From: Halobacteriales archaeon YIM A00013
GTDB taxonomy: Archaea > Halobacteriota > Halobacteria > Halobacteriales > Haloarculaceae
Reading direction: 5' to 3'
Assembly (NCBI GenBank): GCA_025041195.1
Contig: JAKCFM010000002.1
Span: 310,001 to 374,000 of the forward strand
DNA: 64,000 nt
The notes below the pieces were generated by a model that was not told the origin of the DNA, did no database searches, and was given only the letters and a program-made list of their open reading frames with translations. The position numbers and the translations under genes were made by a program. Positions 34,028-42,642 of this stretch are shown here, piece by piece. Numbering within the stretch: the first letter of the stretch is position 1; each line of letters starts with the position of its first letter.

Positions 34028-34236
34028 TCTGTCCACAGAAAACGAAAATATCTGAATGGATGCTACACGTTGCTCGCTATCTTAAACGGCCAGTATGACT
34101 GCATCACCATGAGTGAGATTCCTCCAGAGGTCTATATATTCCACAATATAGATTCTGCATGGATTTTTTCCATTATAATGCATTATATATTCTATATTTG
34201 AATAGTTTAATATCCAAGTATTATAAATATTAATTT

Positions 34237-34815
34237 GTGAGTCGGAATAGAAATGAGTCTGATGCGTCAGTTGATTCGACTAGTGAACAGAACTTACTCC
34301 GGAGTCGTCGTGGTTTCCTTCAGAAGGTAGGCGCGACTGTCCTTATCAGTGGTCTTGGAAGTACGATCGCCACTGGCACAGCGAGCGCTGAAAGCGACTG
34401 GCCAGTCTTTAGACAGGGACATAATGATGAGGAACTGGGCAGACGTGAGGTCCACGCAATTCAGTATTTTCTACAGGCCCATGGATATTCACTCGGAGTT
34501 GACGGAGTATTCGGACCAAACACAAAAAAGCAGGTCAGCAATTTCCAACGCGCTAATGGGTTGTCAGTCGACGGTATTGTCGGATCTGGAACCTGGTCTA
34601 ATTTGATCATCACGACCAGCCGAGGGAGCCAAGGAATTCCCGTCAAGGCTGTACAGGATCAACTCCGCTACGACTATGGATATGACACAGCGGTCGACGG
34701 GATCTACGGTCCGAACACAGAGGCTGGCGTTGAGCGATACCAACGAGGCCAGGGATTATCAGCTGACGGGATTGCCGGTCCAAATACATGGTTCTCACTT
34801 GCGTGGACAGTTTGA
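34237..34815 (+). CDS. Tat-exported protein with two peptidoglycan-binding-like domains
   Basis: This 192-residue protein starts at a GTG; no in-frame ATG precedes the signal peptide. A Tat signal (SRRGFLQKVGATVLISGLGS, cleavage after TASA) is followed by two PG_binding_1-type repeats at about residues 60-118 and 128-190. Each repeat has the pattern V-D-G-I/V-x-G-x-x-T...F/Y-Q-R-x-x-G-L-x-x-D-G-I-x-G-x-x-T-W. No hydrolase domain is attached. Archaea have no peptidoglycan, so the domain may bind the cell's own surface glycans or bacterial walls. It stands alone, behind an AT-rich promoter region. Confidence 0.8.
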   Translation: MSRNRNESDASVDSTSEQNLLRSRRGFLQKVGATVLISGLGSTIATGTASAESDWPVFRQGHNDEELGRREVHAIQYFLQAHGYSLGVDGVFGPNTKKQVSNFQRANGLSVDGIVGSGTWSNLIITTSRGSQGIPVKAVQDQLRYDYGYDTAVDGIYGPNTEAGVERYQRGQGLSADGIAGPNTWFSLAWTV

Positions 34816-35423
34816 ATACCTAATATAATTCTTCTATAACAACTACTTCTGCTGTGTTTGCTCGGATAATGATCGCCAAAGCGGATACGCTCGGCAAAGC
34901 CTGGTGTATCGAAGATAATAGCTCTCTCCAACCTACGGAGTGGGAATCGCCAAACTGTCCTTGACCATTACGGGGAACCTTCGGCAACAATTTAACACAT
35001 CACATTGCGTGTGAGTGTAGTTGTATAAAAACGTGGTATCTTATTATTAAAGATCCACCTACGCGACACTCCGATAGCCACTGACTAGCCGAACAACCGC
35101 TGTAGAACTCCGTCTATATCTCTACCTTATCGCAAGAACCACTTAAAGAAAAATCATGGCCAAACTCACAGGCACTCCGTGGCTCTATCACAATTGTCAC
35201 AATGAGAGCCGTTCACCCGCGAATGGTACTGTTCCGCATCCCAGTCCAGAGTTTTGAGCGAAGTAGCGACATTTCTATCCCGGTAAAACCGTGGAATGAT
35301 AGTACCGCAGATGAACACCGTGACCCACCCAGTCATACGAGCGGGGACGGATCCAGCGGTGTTACAATCGGGATGAGCCGACTGTCACCCAGATGGACCA
35401 CAGAACGGGAACCAAACTCGTAG
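34816..35423. other. Intergenic region with one repeated element, no clear gene
   Basis: It contains the third copy of the ~60-nt element. A 73-codon plus-strand frame at 35202-35423 is polar, lacks recognisable features and ends at the neighbouring gene. I do not consider it supported. A TATA-like, AT-rich stretch lies near 35025-35050. Confidence 0.4.
35091..35153 (+). repeat. Repeated ~60-nt element, copy 3
   Basis: This copy reads GAACAACCGCTGTAGAACTC and then CGTCTATATCTCTACC, with a shared CTGACTAGCC lead-in resembling the TTGACGAGCC of copy 2. It ends in an A-rich run. Confidence 0.55.
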
Positions 35424-36254
35424 CTACCTGTCCCCCTTCCACGTAACCGTCCGTCCCCATGTCGTCGCCTTCCCCCAGAGTCCCGATCGCATGCATTCCA
35501 GTTCGACGATCTGGGAGTTATCGACGAAGAGATTGACTTCGGGCCCGAAGTTTTTGATATACCACTCGAACATCTCCGGACCGGGTGCTTCGAACACGAG
35601 ATTCTCGATTCCGAGTGCGTTGGCAATCTGATACGCCACATCCGTCCGCCACTCGGTTACCTCCTCGGTGATGCCCTCTGCTTCAACCATCAACAGCTCT
35701 GCGCCGGCTTCCAGATGGCGCTGGCCTTCTTCAATCGCCTGTTCGGGATCCTGCTGGCCCTGTTCTTCCAAGATCGATGGATCGGTGGCACCTCCGGCAC
35801 CGAACTGGACGTTGATTTCTGGCTTCGGCGCGATATCGTACTCCTCTGCAACGAGCTCGGTCATGCGAACCATATCATCGGTGCTAATCGCGAGAAAGCC
35901 ACTCGAAAGCTCGACGATGTCGAAGCCGAGCCGGGCGGCCTCCTCGAAATAGCGCTCAACGTCGTCGTTGTTCCGAATGAGAACGTTCTCGACGTAGCCA
36001 CCAGTGGAAACTTTCACGTCGAACTCGTGGCAAATTTCAATCAGTTCGGTGACCGCATCCTCAGGCATGAGCGCGAACGATCCACCACTAAACTTATAAA
36101 TATCGACGTACCGACCCATTGTCTCCAGAATATCCCGGAGCTCTCGTGGCCCCATTGGATCGTAATACGGCCCTCTCATCTCCGTGATTCCCCTGTCCCG
36201 CGGCTTTTCTGCCCGTTCGTTATGATGCAGAAACTCGAACGCTCGCTCGACCAT
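35424..36254 (-). CDS. Phosphosulfolactate synthase-like protein (ComA family)
   Basis: This 276-residue TIM-barrel protein has ComA-family features: RDRGITEMRGPYYDPMGPRE, DIYKFSGGSFAL, VSTGGYVENVLIR, GFDIVELSSGFLAI and LMVEAEGITE. ComA joins sulfite to phosphoenolpyruvate in the first step of coenzyme M synthesis in methanogens. Haloarchaea do not make methane, so the role here is probably a related sulfonate pathway or a different reaction. I chose ATG 36254 over a GTG at 36284. It follows the MmgE/PrpD gene on the same strand. Confidence 0.75.
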   Translation of the reverse strand: MVERAFEFLHHNERAEKPRDRGITEMRGPYYDPMGPRELRDILETMGRYVDIYKFSGGSFALMPEDAVTELIEICHEFDVKVSTGGYVENVLIRNNDDVERYFEEAARLGFDIVELSSGFLAISTDDMVRMTELVAEEYDIAPKPEINVQFGAGGATDPSILEEQGQQDPEQAIEEGQRHLEAGAELLMVEAEGITEEVTEWRTDVAYQIANALGIENLVFEAPGPEMFEWYIKNFGPEVNLFVDNSQIVELECMRSGLWGKATTWGRTVTWKGDR

Positions 36255-36338
36255 GATACGGACCACGATGGGATCGCGAGGCACTTAGTAAACGACCGAC
36301 AATCGGCGCAGTTAGGCTCCGTAGCTGTGCAGAAATCG

Positions 36339-37691
36339 TTACGCCAACAGGGAAACGAGATCGTCAACGTCGTGGGATTTCATTTCCCGGACGACTGCAA
36401 CGATCTCGTCGCATCGGTCTGCTTCGAACTGTAGTTGGGCGGTGTCGTGGAACTTTCGTTCAACCCGCTCCCAGTCCATCGGAGCTGTCGGATGGCCCTC
36501 GAAGGCATCTTTTTCGATCTGGTGTGTGGTGCCATCGTCGAGTTCGACCGTCAGACGGGCTGGCATCTCCCCAGCGTCGAATCGATCGGTGAACGCCGAA
36601 TTTTCCTCGACGGTGATCCTCCCGAGCAACTGCTGAACATCATCACGAGTGATGCGACGGGGAGCGTACTGATCGATTCCCAATTCGCGATCGAGCAGGG
36701 CCACAGCCAGCATGTACGGGAGCGAATGATCTGCTTGTGCCTTCGTTTCGACAGCGTGGCGATCGCCCTCTCCGCCACCGATGATGAGCTTTGCGCCGGC
36801 GAACGTTTCCAACGTAATGGCCTCGACGTCACTCCCCGTTAGATCTTCGCGCTCTGTGAGTTCGATGATTCCTTCGACGGCGGATTGGGCGTACGTCTCT
36901 GCGACGTAGCGCTTAGTCATCACGTCGTGCACTCGACCACAGCCAGGATCGAGATCGAGATCGAAATCACCACTGATCACCTGCTTCCAGCCTTTCTGTC
37001 CCACAAAGAGATTCGTAGGTCCCTCCATGCCATTGCGCGCAAGCAGGGCAGCGTACATGGCATTGCGAGCGGCGTTCGCAGAGGCAATTCCTTTCCATTC
37101 GTTGATGCCGCCCGTTCTGGTCACGCGGAGGGCGTTGTGGGCAGTCCCGGCGATACCGATCGCATTGCGAGTCGTCTCAACATCGAGATCGAGCAGTTTT
37201 GCAATGCCACAGGTCGCCGAAATGACCGTGTGCGTCACGTGATCCCAGCCGGAATCGCGAACTGGCGCATTCCAGGCGAGTTCGCCCTGCACCTCGTAAG
37301 CGACGCCAACTCCCGCAAGCAGGCTCTCCCCAGACGCACCGACATACTCGCCAGCAGCGATCACTGCACCGAGGTTATCACTGGGGTGTGGTGTCTCCCC
37401 GGGTGCAAGAAAGGAGTCCATGTAATCGAGATACCGTGTCAGAGCTGTGTTGAACAGTGTGGCACCAACTGGCGAGGCGGTCTCACCCCGGCCCCAGAGT
37501 GTACACTGCTCGCCAGCATTCGCCTGCTGGACGGTCGCTTCGACGACGGCTACCGGCTCTGCATCGAGCGCTGCGATGGCGATCCCAATCGAATCGAGTA
37601 GCCGTTTTTGTAGCTCTTCACGGGTGGCTGTGGAGAACTCATCCACCGAGACCGACTGTACGAACCGTGCCAGCGCTTCGGTCGTCGTCAT
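36339..37691 (-). CDS. MmgE/PrpD family protein
   Basis: This 450-residue protein has the all-helical MmgE/PrpD fold: LLDSIGIAIAALDAEPV, TLWGRGETASPVGATLFNTA, YLDYMDSFLAPGETPHPSDN, and GRVHDVMTKRYVAETYAQSA near the lid. Members include 2-methylcitrate dehydratase and cis-aconitate decarboxylase. Which reaction it catalyses cannot be said. The start at MTTTEALARFV is the most likely of three in-frame ATGs. It lies between a P450 and a ComA homolog, all on one strand, with gaps of ~180 and ~85 nt. Confidence 0.85.
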   Translation of the reverse strand: MTTTEALARFVQSVSVDEFSTATREELQKRLLDSIGIAIAALDAEPVAVVEATVQQANAGEQCTLWGRGETASPVGATLFNTALTRYLDYMDSFLAPGETPHPSDNLGAVIAAGEYVGASGESLLAGVGVAYEVQGELAWNAPVRDSGWDHVTHTVISATCGIAKLLDLDVETTRNAIGIAGTAHNALRVTRTGGINEWKGIASANAARNAMYAALLARNGMEGPTNLFVGQKGWKQVISGDFDLDLDPGCGRVHDVMTKRYVAETYAQSAVEGIIELTEREDLTGSDVEAITLETFAGAKLIIGGGEGDRHAVETKAQADHSLPYMLAVALLDRELGIDQYAPRRITRDDVQQLLGRITVEENSAFTDRFDAGEMPARLTVELDDGTTHQIEKDAFEGHPTAPMDWERVERKFHDTAQLQFEADRCDEIVAVVREMKSHDVDDLVSLLA

Positions 37692-37869
37692 GTGGTGAAA
37701 TAGCATAGCCGTGAGGAAACCTCCTGTGTCCGGGCCAGATCGAAACGGTTGTGATATACACACCAGTTGGGATCGCGGTTGCCATCACATCGCGAGATGT
37801 GTGTGCACAAAGGGTACGGAAGACACGCTCCCGATTGATGGTGGGCAGGCTGCTGACTGAGGGAGTCAG

Positions 37870-39087
37870 TCACAGCGCAAGATAACAGGGAAACTCTTGA
37901 ACACCGTATACGAGCGATTGGGGCCGAAGCGATGAGCAATCAGGTTCAATCACCGAGAATCGATCAAGCAGGCGTTCGATCGCGATAGCAGTCTCAAGAC
38001 GCGCAAGCTGTGCCCCCAGACAGAAATGGACGCCGCCACCAAACGTCAGATGCGGATTCGGTGTGCGCTCGGGCTTGAACGCTTCTGGATCTTCAAACCG
38101 GGCCGGATCACGGTTTGCAGCACCAATGTACGCGACGAGCAGTTCATTCGCGTCGATCTGAGTCCCACCAAGCGTCACCGGTTCGGTCGTGACACGACGA
38201 ACTGACTGGGCTGGTGAGCGGTATCGCAACACCTCTTCAATGACTGTCTCTCGATCGATTGCACCCGAGCGAACGGCCTCGAACAGATCGAACTCCGCGA
38301 AACACCACAGCGCGCTGGTGATCAGATTCACCGTCGTAACGTTTCCTGCGACGAGAATCGTCGTACAGAACGTGATGGTCTCTTCATGAGAAAGCGCATC
38401 GTTCGACGCTGCAAGACTGATGAGATCGTCACCGTCGCCATCCGCACGCTCTCGAACGAGTTTCGAAAAGTATGCTCGCATCTCCTCTCTGGCGCTCCGT
38501 GCTGCAGCGGCATCCGTCGGTGAGAGTGACGTCGTCGCGAGAGACCACTCCCGGAATTGGTCGTGCTTGACGGGGGGAAGGCCGAGTAACGACGCAATAA
38601 CGGTGACTGGGAACGGATGCGTGAACGCATCAATCAACTCTACGGTGGAGTTTGGTTCGATCGAATCGAGCAGATCTGTTGCGATCGCATCGAACTCCGC
38701 TCGGTGTTCTGCGATCGCTCCCGGCTGAAATCGGGGAGCTGCAAACGTTCGCCGGCGGCTGTGATCTGGTGGGGCCGTCCTGAGCATCGACGAGGTGGTT
38801 CCGGGCGTCTCGAATGGATCGCCATCAACCAGATCAATATCCGTACTCGAAATATCTGCGGTGAACCGTTCGTGGTCCCGGAGAACAGTGGCCACGTCCT
38901 CGTATCGAAACAGATGCCATCGATTGAGCTGGTCGTCATACTGGACTGGCGCCGTGCGACGCATTCGTTCATACCAGTCGAACGGTTCGAGTTGCGATTG
39001 TTCGTCGGACAACGCCGCTGGTGGCGCACTAAACACAGTCCGTTCGTCTGCATGTGCCATAGTTTCGTCCACAAGAGACACTACCAT
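37870..39087 (-). CDS. Cytochrome P450
   Basis: This 405-residue soluble P450 resembles bacterial and haloarchaeal class I forms. The heme-binding loop is LTFGGGVHFCLGAQLARLE with Cys 356. The ExxR motif is in EEVLRYRSP, and the oxygen-activating I-helix is LVAGNVTTVN. All key residues are present. A TTAAAT box lies about 24 nt upstream of ATG 39087, so the longer start (MVVSLVDET) would give a leaderless transcript; MAHADERTV at 39060 is the alternative. It oxidises an unknown substrate and needs a ferredoxin partner that is not encoded nearby. Confidence 0.92.
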   Translation of the reverse strand: MVVSLVDETMAHADERTVFSAPPAALSDEQSQLEPFDWYERMRRTAPVQYDDQLNRWHLFRYEDVATVLRDHERFTADISSTDIDLVDGDPFETPGTTSSMLRTAPPDHSRRRTFAAPRFQPGAIAEHRAEFDAIATDLLDSIEPNSTVELIDAFTHPFPVTVIASLLGLPPVKHDQFREWSLATTSLSPTDAAAARSAREEMRAYFSKLVRERADGDGDDLISLAASNDALSHEETITFCTTILVAGNVTTVNLITSALWCFAEFDLFEAVRSGAIDRETVIEEVLRYRSPAQSVRRVTTEPVTLGGTQIDANELLVAYIGAANRDPARFEDPEAFKPERTPNPHLTFGGGVHFCLGAQLARLETAIAIERLLDRFSVIEPDCSSLRPQSLVYGVQEFPCYLAL

Positions 39088-39358
39088 TATAATATCGAAA
39101 TGGTGAATTATTTAATCTATGCGGCTGTTATTTGGGTCTCGATCTGTGACGTGATATCCGTGCTGGCTTGAATGAATCGTTGTCCACTGGTTGAACCCCG
39201 CTGAGTCTGGTGGATGATCGGGATCGATGCGGACGTGAGCACTTTTGGGAGTCTCTCGGTGGCCGTATCTGAAACTGGGGAGGTGTCTGTTGGATGGGTT
39301 CTGTTGTGGTTAGTGGCGCCATCACCTCCTCGGGGTGATCGATTTCGATTGCACCAAG

Positions 39359-40240
39359 TTAATTCTCCCGTCGGGTTGTAATCAATTTAATTGTATAAAC
39401 ACATTTTTCAAAAACTAGCGATCGAAGCTCCCTGGTGTCGAGTTCGACATCCTCCTCAAGCACAATCGAGCCGCCTTCCTCGATGATCATATCACGAATC
39501 ACCGCCTGTGGAAGGATTTCCATCATCGGCAGCTCGATTGTCTCCCAGGCACCATCGTCAATGAGTTGGTGTGCAACGGTCTCGATACGCGCGCGGGTGA
39601 CGTACTGTTCGACGATTCGCTCCGTATCGGTGAGCTCTGTCCCCTTCGGGCCTTGTTTGAGCGCTTCTGTGAACTCTGCACGAACGAGTTTGTAGTAGCG
39701 TTCTGCCTGGTGGTTTTTCAACACGACCCCCTCGGCCAGTCCATCGTAGAAGACGCTATCGGGGATCGATGGATCCCACTCCTCGACAGCCTCTGCCGCA
39801 ATCGTATCTACAACGGGAACAAACGGCATCCCAATCGTTTCGACGATCTCTTTGGCCTGTTCGGTGTGGTAGAATTTCTGGGTCTCGACGTTCCACACGT
39901 CGAATCCGACGTACGCCGGCGTGCAATCGTCGTCGTAGGTAATCGTGTGTGGAACCATCGCCTCACCAAAGAACACGAGCTGGCCATGATCTTCTTGGAG
40001 TGACGACAGCACATCCGTATCACAGTTCGATTCGATGAATGAGATCGGCTCACTGAACTGCTCGTGGTGCAACTGCTCACCGGCCGTGTTCCGAGACCCA
40101 AATGTGAAGCCCTCGACTTCATCGAACGTAAACCGGAAGTTCGATCCGTCCAACTTTTCAGTGACGACGATTGTCCCTGTGGAGCGAAGATCGACCTGGG
40201 CCGCCGAATCATATGGTGGGAGTTTTGGATACCGCTTCAT
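39359..40240 (-). CDS. RNA ligase family protein (Rnl2-like)
   Basis: This 293-residue nucleotidyltransferase has motif I K29-L-D-G (TEKLDGSNFRF), motif III-like AYVGFDVW, motif IV EGVVLKN and motif V YYKLVRAEF. These place it among the T4 Rnl2-like RNA ligases. It would adenylate itself on K29 and seal RNA nicks. The first ATG is at 40240, and a TTG five codons upstream is possible. It stands alone. No tRNA or toxin gene that it might repair is seen here. Confidence 0.82.
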   Translation of the reverse strand: MKRYPKLPPYDSAAQVDLRSTGTIVVTEKLDGSNFRFTFDEVEGFTFGSRNTAGEQLHHEQFSEPISFIESNCDTDVLSSLQEDHGQLVFFGEAMVPHTITYDDDCTPAYVGFDVWNVETQKFYHTEQAKEIVETIGMPFVPVVDTIAAEAVEEWDPSIPDSVFYDGLAEGVVLKNHQAERYYKLVRAEFTEALKQGPKGTELTDTERIVEQYVTRARIETVAHQLIDDGAWETIELPMMEILPQAVIRDMIIEEGGSIVLEEDVELDTRELRSLVFEKCVYTIKLITTRREN

Positions 40241-40255
40241 TGAAATCTGTGACAA

Positions 40256-40574
40256 CCATGATGGATAATGGTTTGAAAATTATTTCGGTTATTTTCAGAG
40301 TAGATTGCTCGCACAACATCTTCCTGAGAAAGCCTTCATCTCAAAGTTTCTCCCCCTCGAAGACACCGAACGGAGCCAGTTCCGGGAGAACGAACCAGAC
40401 ACTGACGACGACGGGCCACCACTCAACTGAGTACGTAGATACGCGGATTCGAACGTCTTGACCAACAATAATTGCTGATGTGAAATTCAGAACGACCAGA
40501 ACCCATACCCACCGCTATCAACAGTGGGGAAGTAACTCACCACAACTCGCACACAGCAAAAAAATTGTACCCGC
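40256..40574. other. Intergenic region holding a coding remnant
   Basis: Apart from the frame at 40269-40430 nothing is recognised. The AT-rich part near 40270-40300 should include the promoter of the RNA ligase on the minus strand. Confidence 0.4.
40269..40430 (+). pseudogene. C-terminal remnant of an unidentified gene
   Basis: A 53-codon open stretch reads YFQSRLLAQHLPEKAFISKF, then LPLEDTERSQFRENEPDTDD and ends DGPPLN. The highly acidic tail is typical of haloarchaeal proteins. There is no ATG, only a TTG inside, so the 5' part has been lost. Confidence 0.3.
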
Positions 40575-41105
40575 TCACACCGTGGCCGGTGTTTCGTGGA
40601 CCGTGATGTCGAGTTCGCGCTGTTCGCCTTCGAGGTCAGCGACCATCCGCGTTGCGACAATCCGTCCGAACGTCGCTGCTTTGGGCTTGACCTTATCGAT
40701 CACCTTATCAATCGGGATGATCCCTGGCAGGTTCAGCGCCTTCGCATCGGCCGATTCGAGATCAAACTCGACGAAACAGTGCACCCGGCAGGCGTCCTCT
40801 GCATCGTCTGGCGCCTCTTCAGGGACGTGTTCGATCTCCCAGTGACCGTGCGCATCAACATCTCTACTCACTTCCCAGTCGATTCGACTTGGAGCGTCGA
40901 CGTCGGTGACAGTTGCTTCGGCAGTGTAGTCGATCTTCCACCACGAACACGTGATGTCATACACTGCTCCGGCATCGTCCGCACCATCGCGATCGATGTT
41001 CGTCACGTACTTCGAGTAATCCTCGTACTGTTGGAAATCCACGAGGAAGTCGTAGATTTCCTCTGGCGACTGGTACACCAACGTACTAGCTTCTACGGTT
41101 TCCAC
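40575..41105 (-). CDS. SRPBCC (START/polyketide cyclase-like) family protein
   Basis: This 176-residue protein has the helix-grip fold. The first strand and helix are VETVEASTLVYQSPEEIYDF and LVDFQQYEDYSKY. Typical strands follow (YDITCSWWKIDYTAEATV, RIDWEVSRDV, HGHWEIEHV), as does the long C-terminal helix (FGRIVATRMVADLEGEQREL). I chose GTG 41105, where homology should begin; a TTG 14 codons upstream gives a longer form. Such proteins bind lipids or small hydrophobic ligands. The ligand is unknown. Confidence 0.75.
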   Translation of the reverse strand: METVEASTLVYQSPEEIYDFLVDFQQYEDYSKYVTNIDRDGADDAGAVYDITCSWWKIDYTAEATVTDVDAPSRIDWEVSRDVDAHGHWEIEHVPEEAPDDAEDACRVHCFVEFDLESADAKALNLPGIIPIDKVIDKVKPKAATFGRIVATRMVADLEGEQRELDITVHETPATV

Positions 41106-41147
41106 AAGGGGGGTTGCCTGCCACCACGTTAATGTATTCTGATTCAA

Positions 41148-41571
41148 TTTTTACGTCCAGTTACCATCCGTTAACAGAACAGTACCCAAAGCAGAGAGTA
41201 TCACAAACGTTTTCAAAATTTGTTGTGGTTTGGGCGCATATCAAATCGTCGGATATCGGTATCGTCAGTACGAAACGGTCGTGGATTCGGATTCTACCAG
41301 CCCAAAGTAACAGTTTGCAAACTTGTATTGCGTGGATCGTGGTGCTCTGTGTAGTATTGGAAAACGTGTGTGCGTTCCATCGCTGGTCAGCATCCACGCA
41401 ATACACCATGACTTTCCGTTGTCAGGAAAGGCTGTATATATCCGACAATACCGTTCTGGAGCCAACCACCAACCGATATACACCACATTTCAACATTTCA
41501 ATATCTCTAACCTTCGGACGGAGGTGATTTACAGGGTTTTATATATTGTGGCTGTTAACCAGTTGGCTATA
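41148..41571. other. Intergenic region before the actin-like gene
   Basis: No gene is supported. It contains the 14-bp inverted repeat and, at 41537-41546, a TTTTATATAT box ~26-35 nt before ATG 41572, as expected for a leaderless or near-leaderless haloarchaeal transcript. Confidence 0.5.
41324..41405. repeat. 14-bp inverted repeat upstream of the actin-like gene
   Basis: TGTATTGCGTGGAT (41324-41337) and ATCCACGCAATACA (41392-41405) are perfectly complementary, separated by 54 nt. The flanking 41148-41571 region has no gene. The structure lies ~165 nt before the volactin-like start and could form a stem in RNA or be a pair of regulator sites. Confidence 0.55.
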
Positions 41572-42642
41572 ATGCTTGAGGAAGGCCAAGAGTCCGAAGC
41601 AGCAGAAGAAACGGCATCCGTGCATGCGGTTGGGGTGAAGCTGGGGAGTACGCGCACTGTGGTGGCAAAACCCGACGACGGTATGGTGCGAACGCACGAG
41701 GCACTGACCTGCCTGGCGACGTATCAGGACGTTCTGACCGGTGAGCACCGGGTTATCTACGGCGAAGAGGCAGCCAACGAGTATCCAGAGCGAGTACAGT
41801 TCATGCTCCGGTCTGGCCTCCCAGAGGACGACGAGCGAGCGGAGACGGCTTCAACGTTTTTCAATAAGTTCTCCAGCGCGATCGGCGTTCCAGAAGAGAG
41901 CGTGGTCGTTTACGCGAGTCCCGGCATCGACAACGAGAAGGGTCTCGAAAATCTCGCCAACGTGATTGAATCCAGCGGGATCGGCAATCAGCTCGTCCGC
42001 AGCTATCCAGAATCGCTCTGTAGTGCGATTCCAGCGCTGGGTGGTGGCCCGGACGCGATCAACCGCATCTTCATCGGCATTAATATGGGCTCGACGAACC
42101 TCGAAGCCTGTGCATACCGCCGTGGTGAGCAGTTGGCGAGCTTTTCGACCGGCTCCGTCACCGGAAACTCCGTCGATCGATGGATCGCTGACAACGTCGA
42201 AGAAGAAACCCAGAGTCGGGTGCACATTGACCAGACGACGGCCCGAGAGTACAAGGAAGAGCACGGTGATTTCGTCGACTTTGAGCCGTTCACTGACGTA
42301 ATCCAGCAGCCTGGCGGTGGCACACACGAGTTCACGATTGAGCGGAGCGTCCCCGACGCACTCGATCGATACGTTGACAATGCAGTTAATGAGATCGCTA
42401 ACGAGTTCCTCCCGGAGCTTGCCAGCCAGTACATCAAGATCTACAAGCGAACGCTCACCGAGCCAATCGTGCTCACCGGAGGAATGGCGTGCATTCCTGG
42501 ACTCGTCGAAGAGTTCGAACAGCGACTCAGCAAAGAGCTACAGCAGGAAGTCGAGGTCACCACCCCCGATGAGCCAAAAACGGCCGCAGCGCGTGGTGCA
42601 CAACAGCTCGCCGCCCACCTCGTCGAAAACGGGCTGTACTAA
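41572..42642 (+). CDS. Volactin-like actin homolog
   Basis: This 356-residue member of the actin/Hsp70/MreB superfamily resembles volactin, the haloarchaeal actin required for disk-shaped cells. Phosphate 1 is GVKLGSTRTVVA near residue 22, phosphate 2 is IFIGINMGSTNLEACA, and the adenosine motif is PIVLTGGMACIPGL near 305. The acidic N-terminus (LEEGQESEAAEETAS) precedes the fold. I chose ATG 41572 because it lies right behind a TATA box, although a longer frame exists upstream. Its stop overlaps the convergent livM stop by 4 nt. Confidence 0.75.
   Translation: MLEEGQESEAAEETASVHAVGVKLGSTRTVVAKPDDGMVRTHEALTCLATYQDVLTGEHRVIYGEEAANEYPERVQFMLRSGLPEDDERAETASTFFNKFSSAIGVPEESVVVYASPGIDNEKGLENLANVIESSGIGNQLVRSYPESLCSAIPALGGGPDAINRIFIGINMGSTNLEACAYRRGEQLASFSTGSVTGNSVDRWIADNVEEETQSRVHIDQTTAREYKEEHGDFVDFEPFTDVIQQPGGGTHEFTIERSVPDALDRYVDNAVNEIANEFLPELASQYIKIYKRTLTEPIVLTGGMACIPGLVEEFEQRLSKELQQEVEVTTPDEPKTAAARGAQQLAAHLVENGLY

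Noticed and set aside
35715-36434. 239-codon plus-strand frame opposite the ComA-like gene
   Set aside because: It is antisense to a conserved enzyme gene and has no motif of its own.
36885-37601. 238-codon plus-strand frame opposite the MmgE/PrpD gene
   Set aside because: It is a shadow of the real gene on the minus strand.
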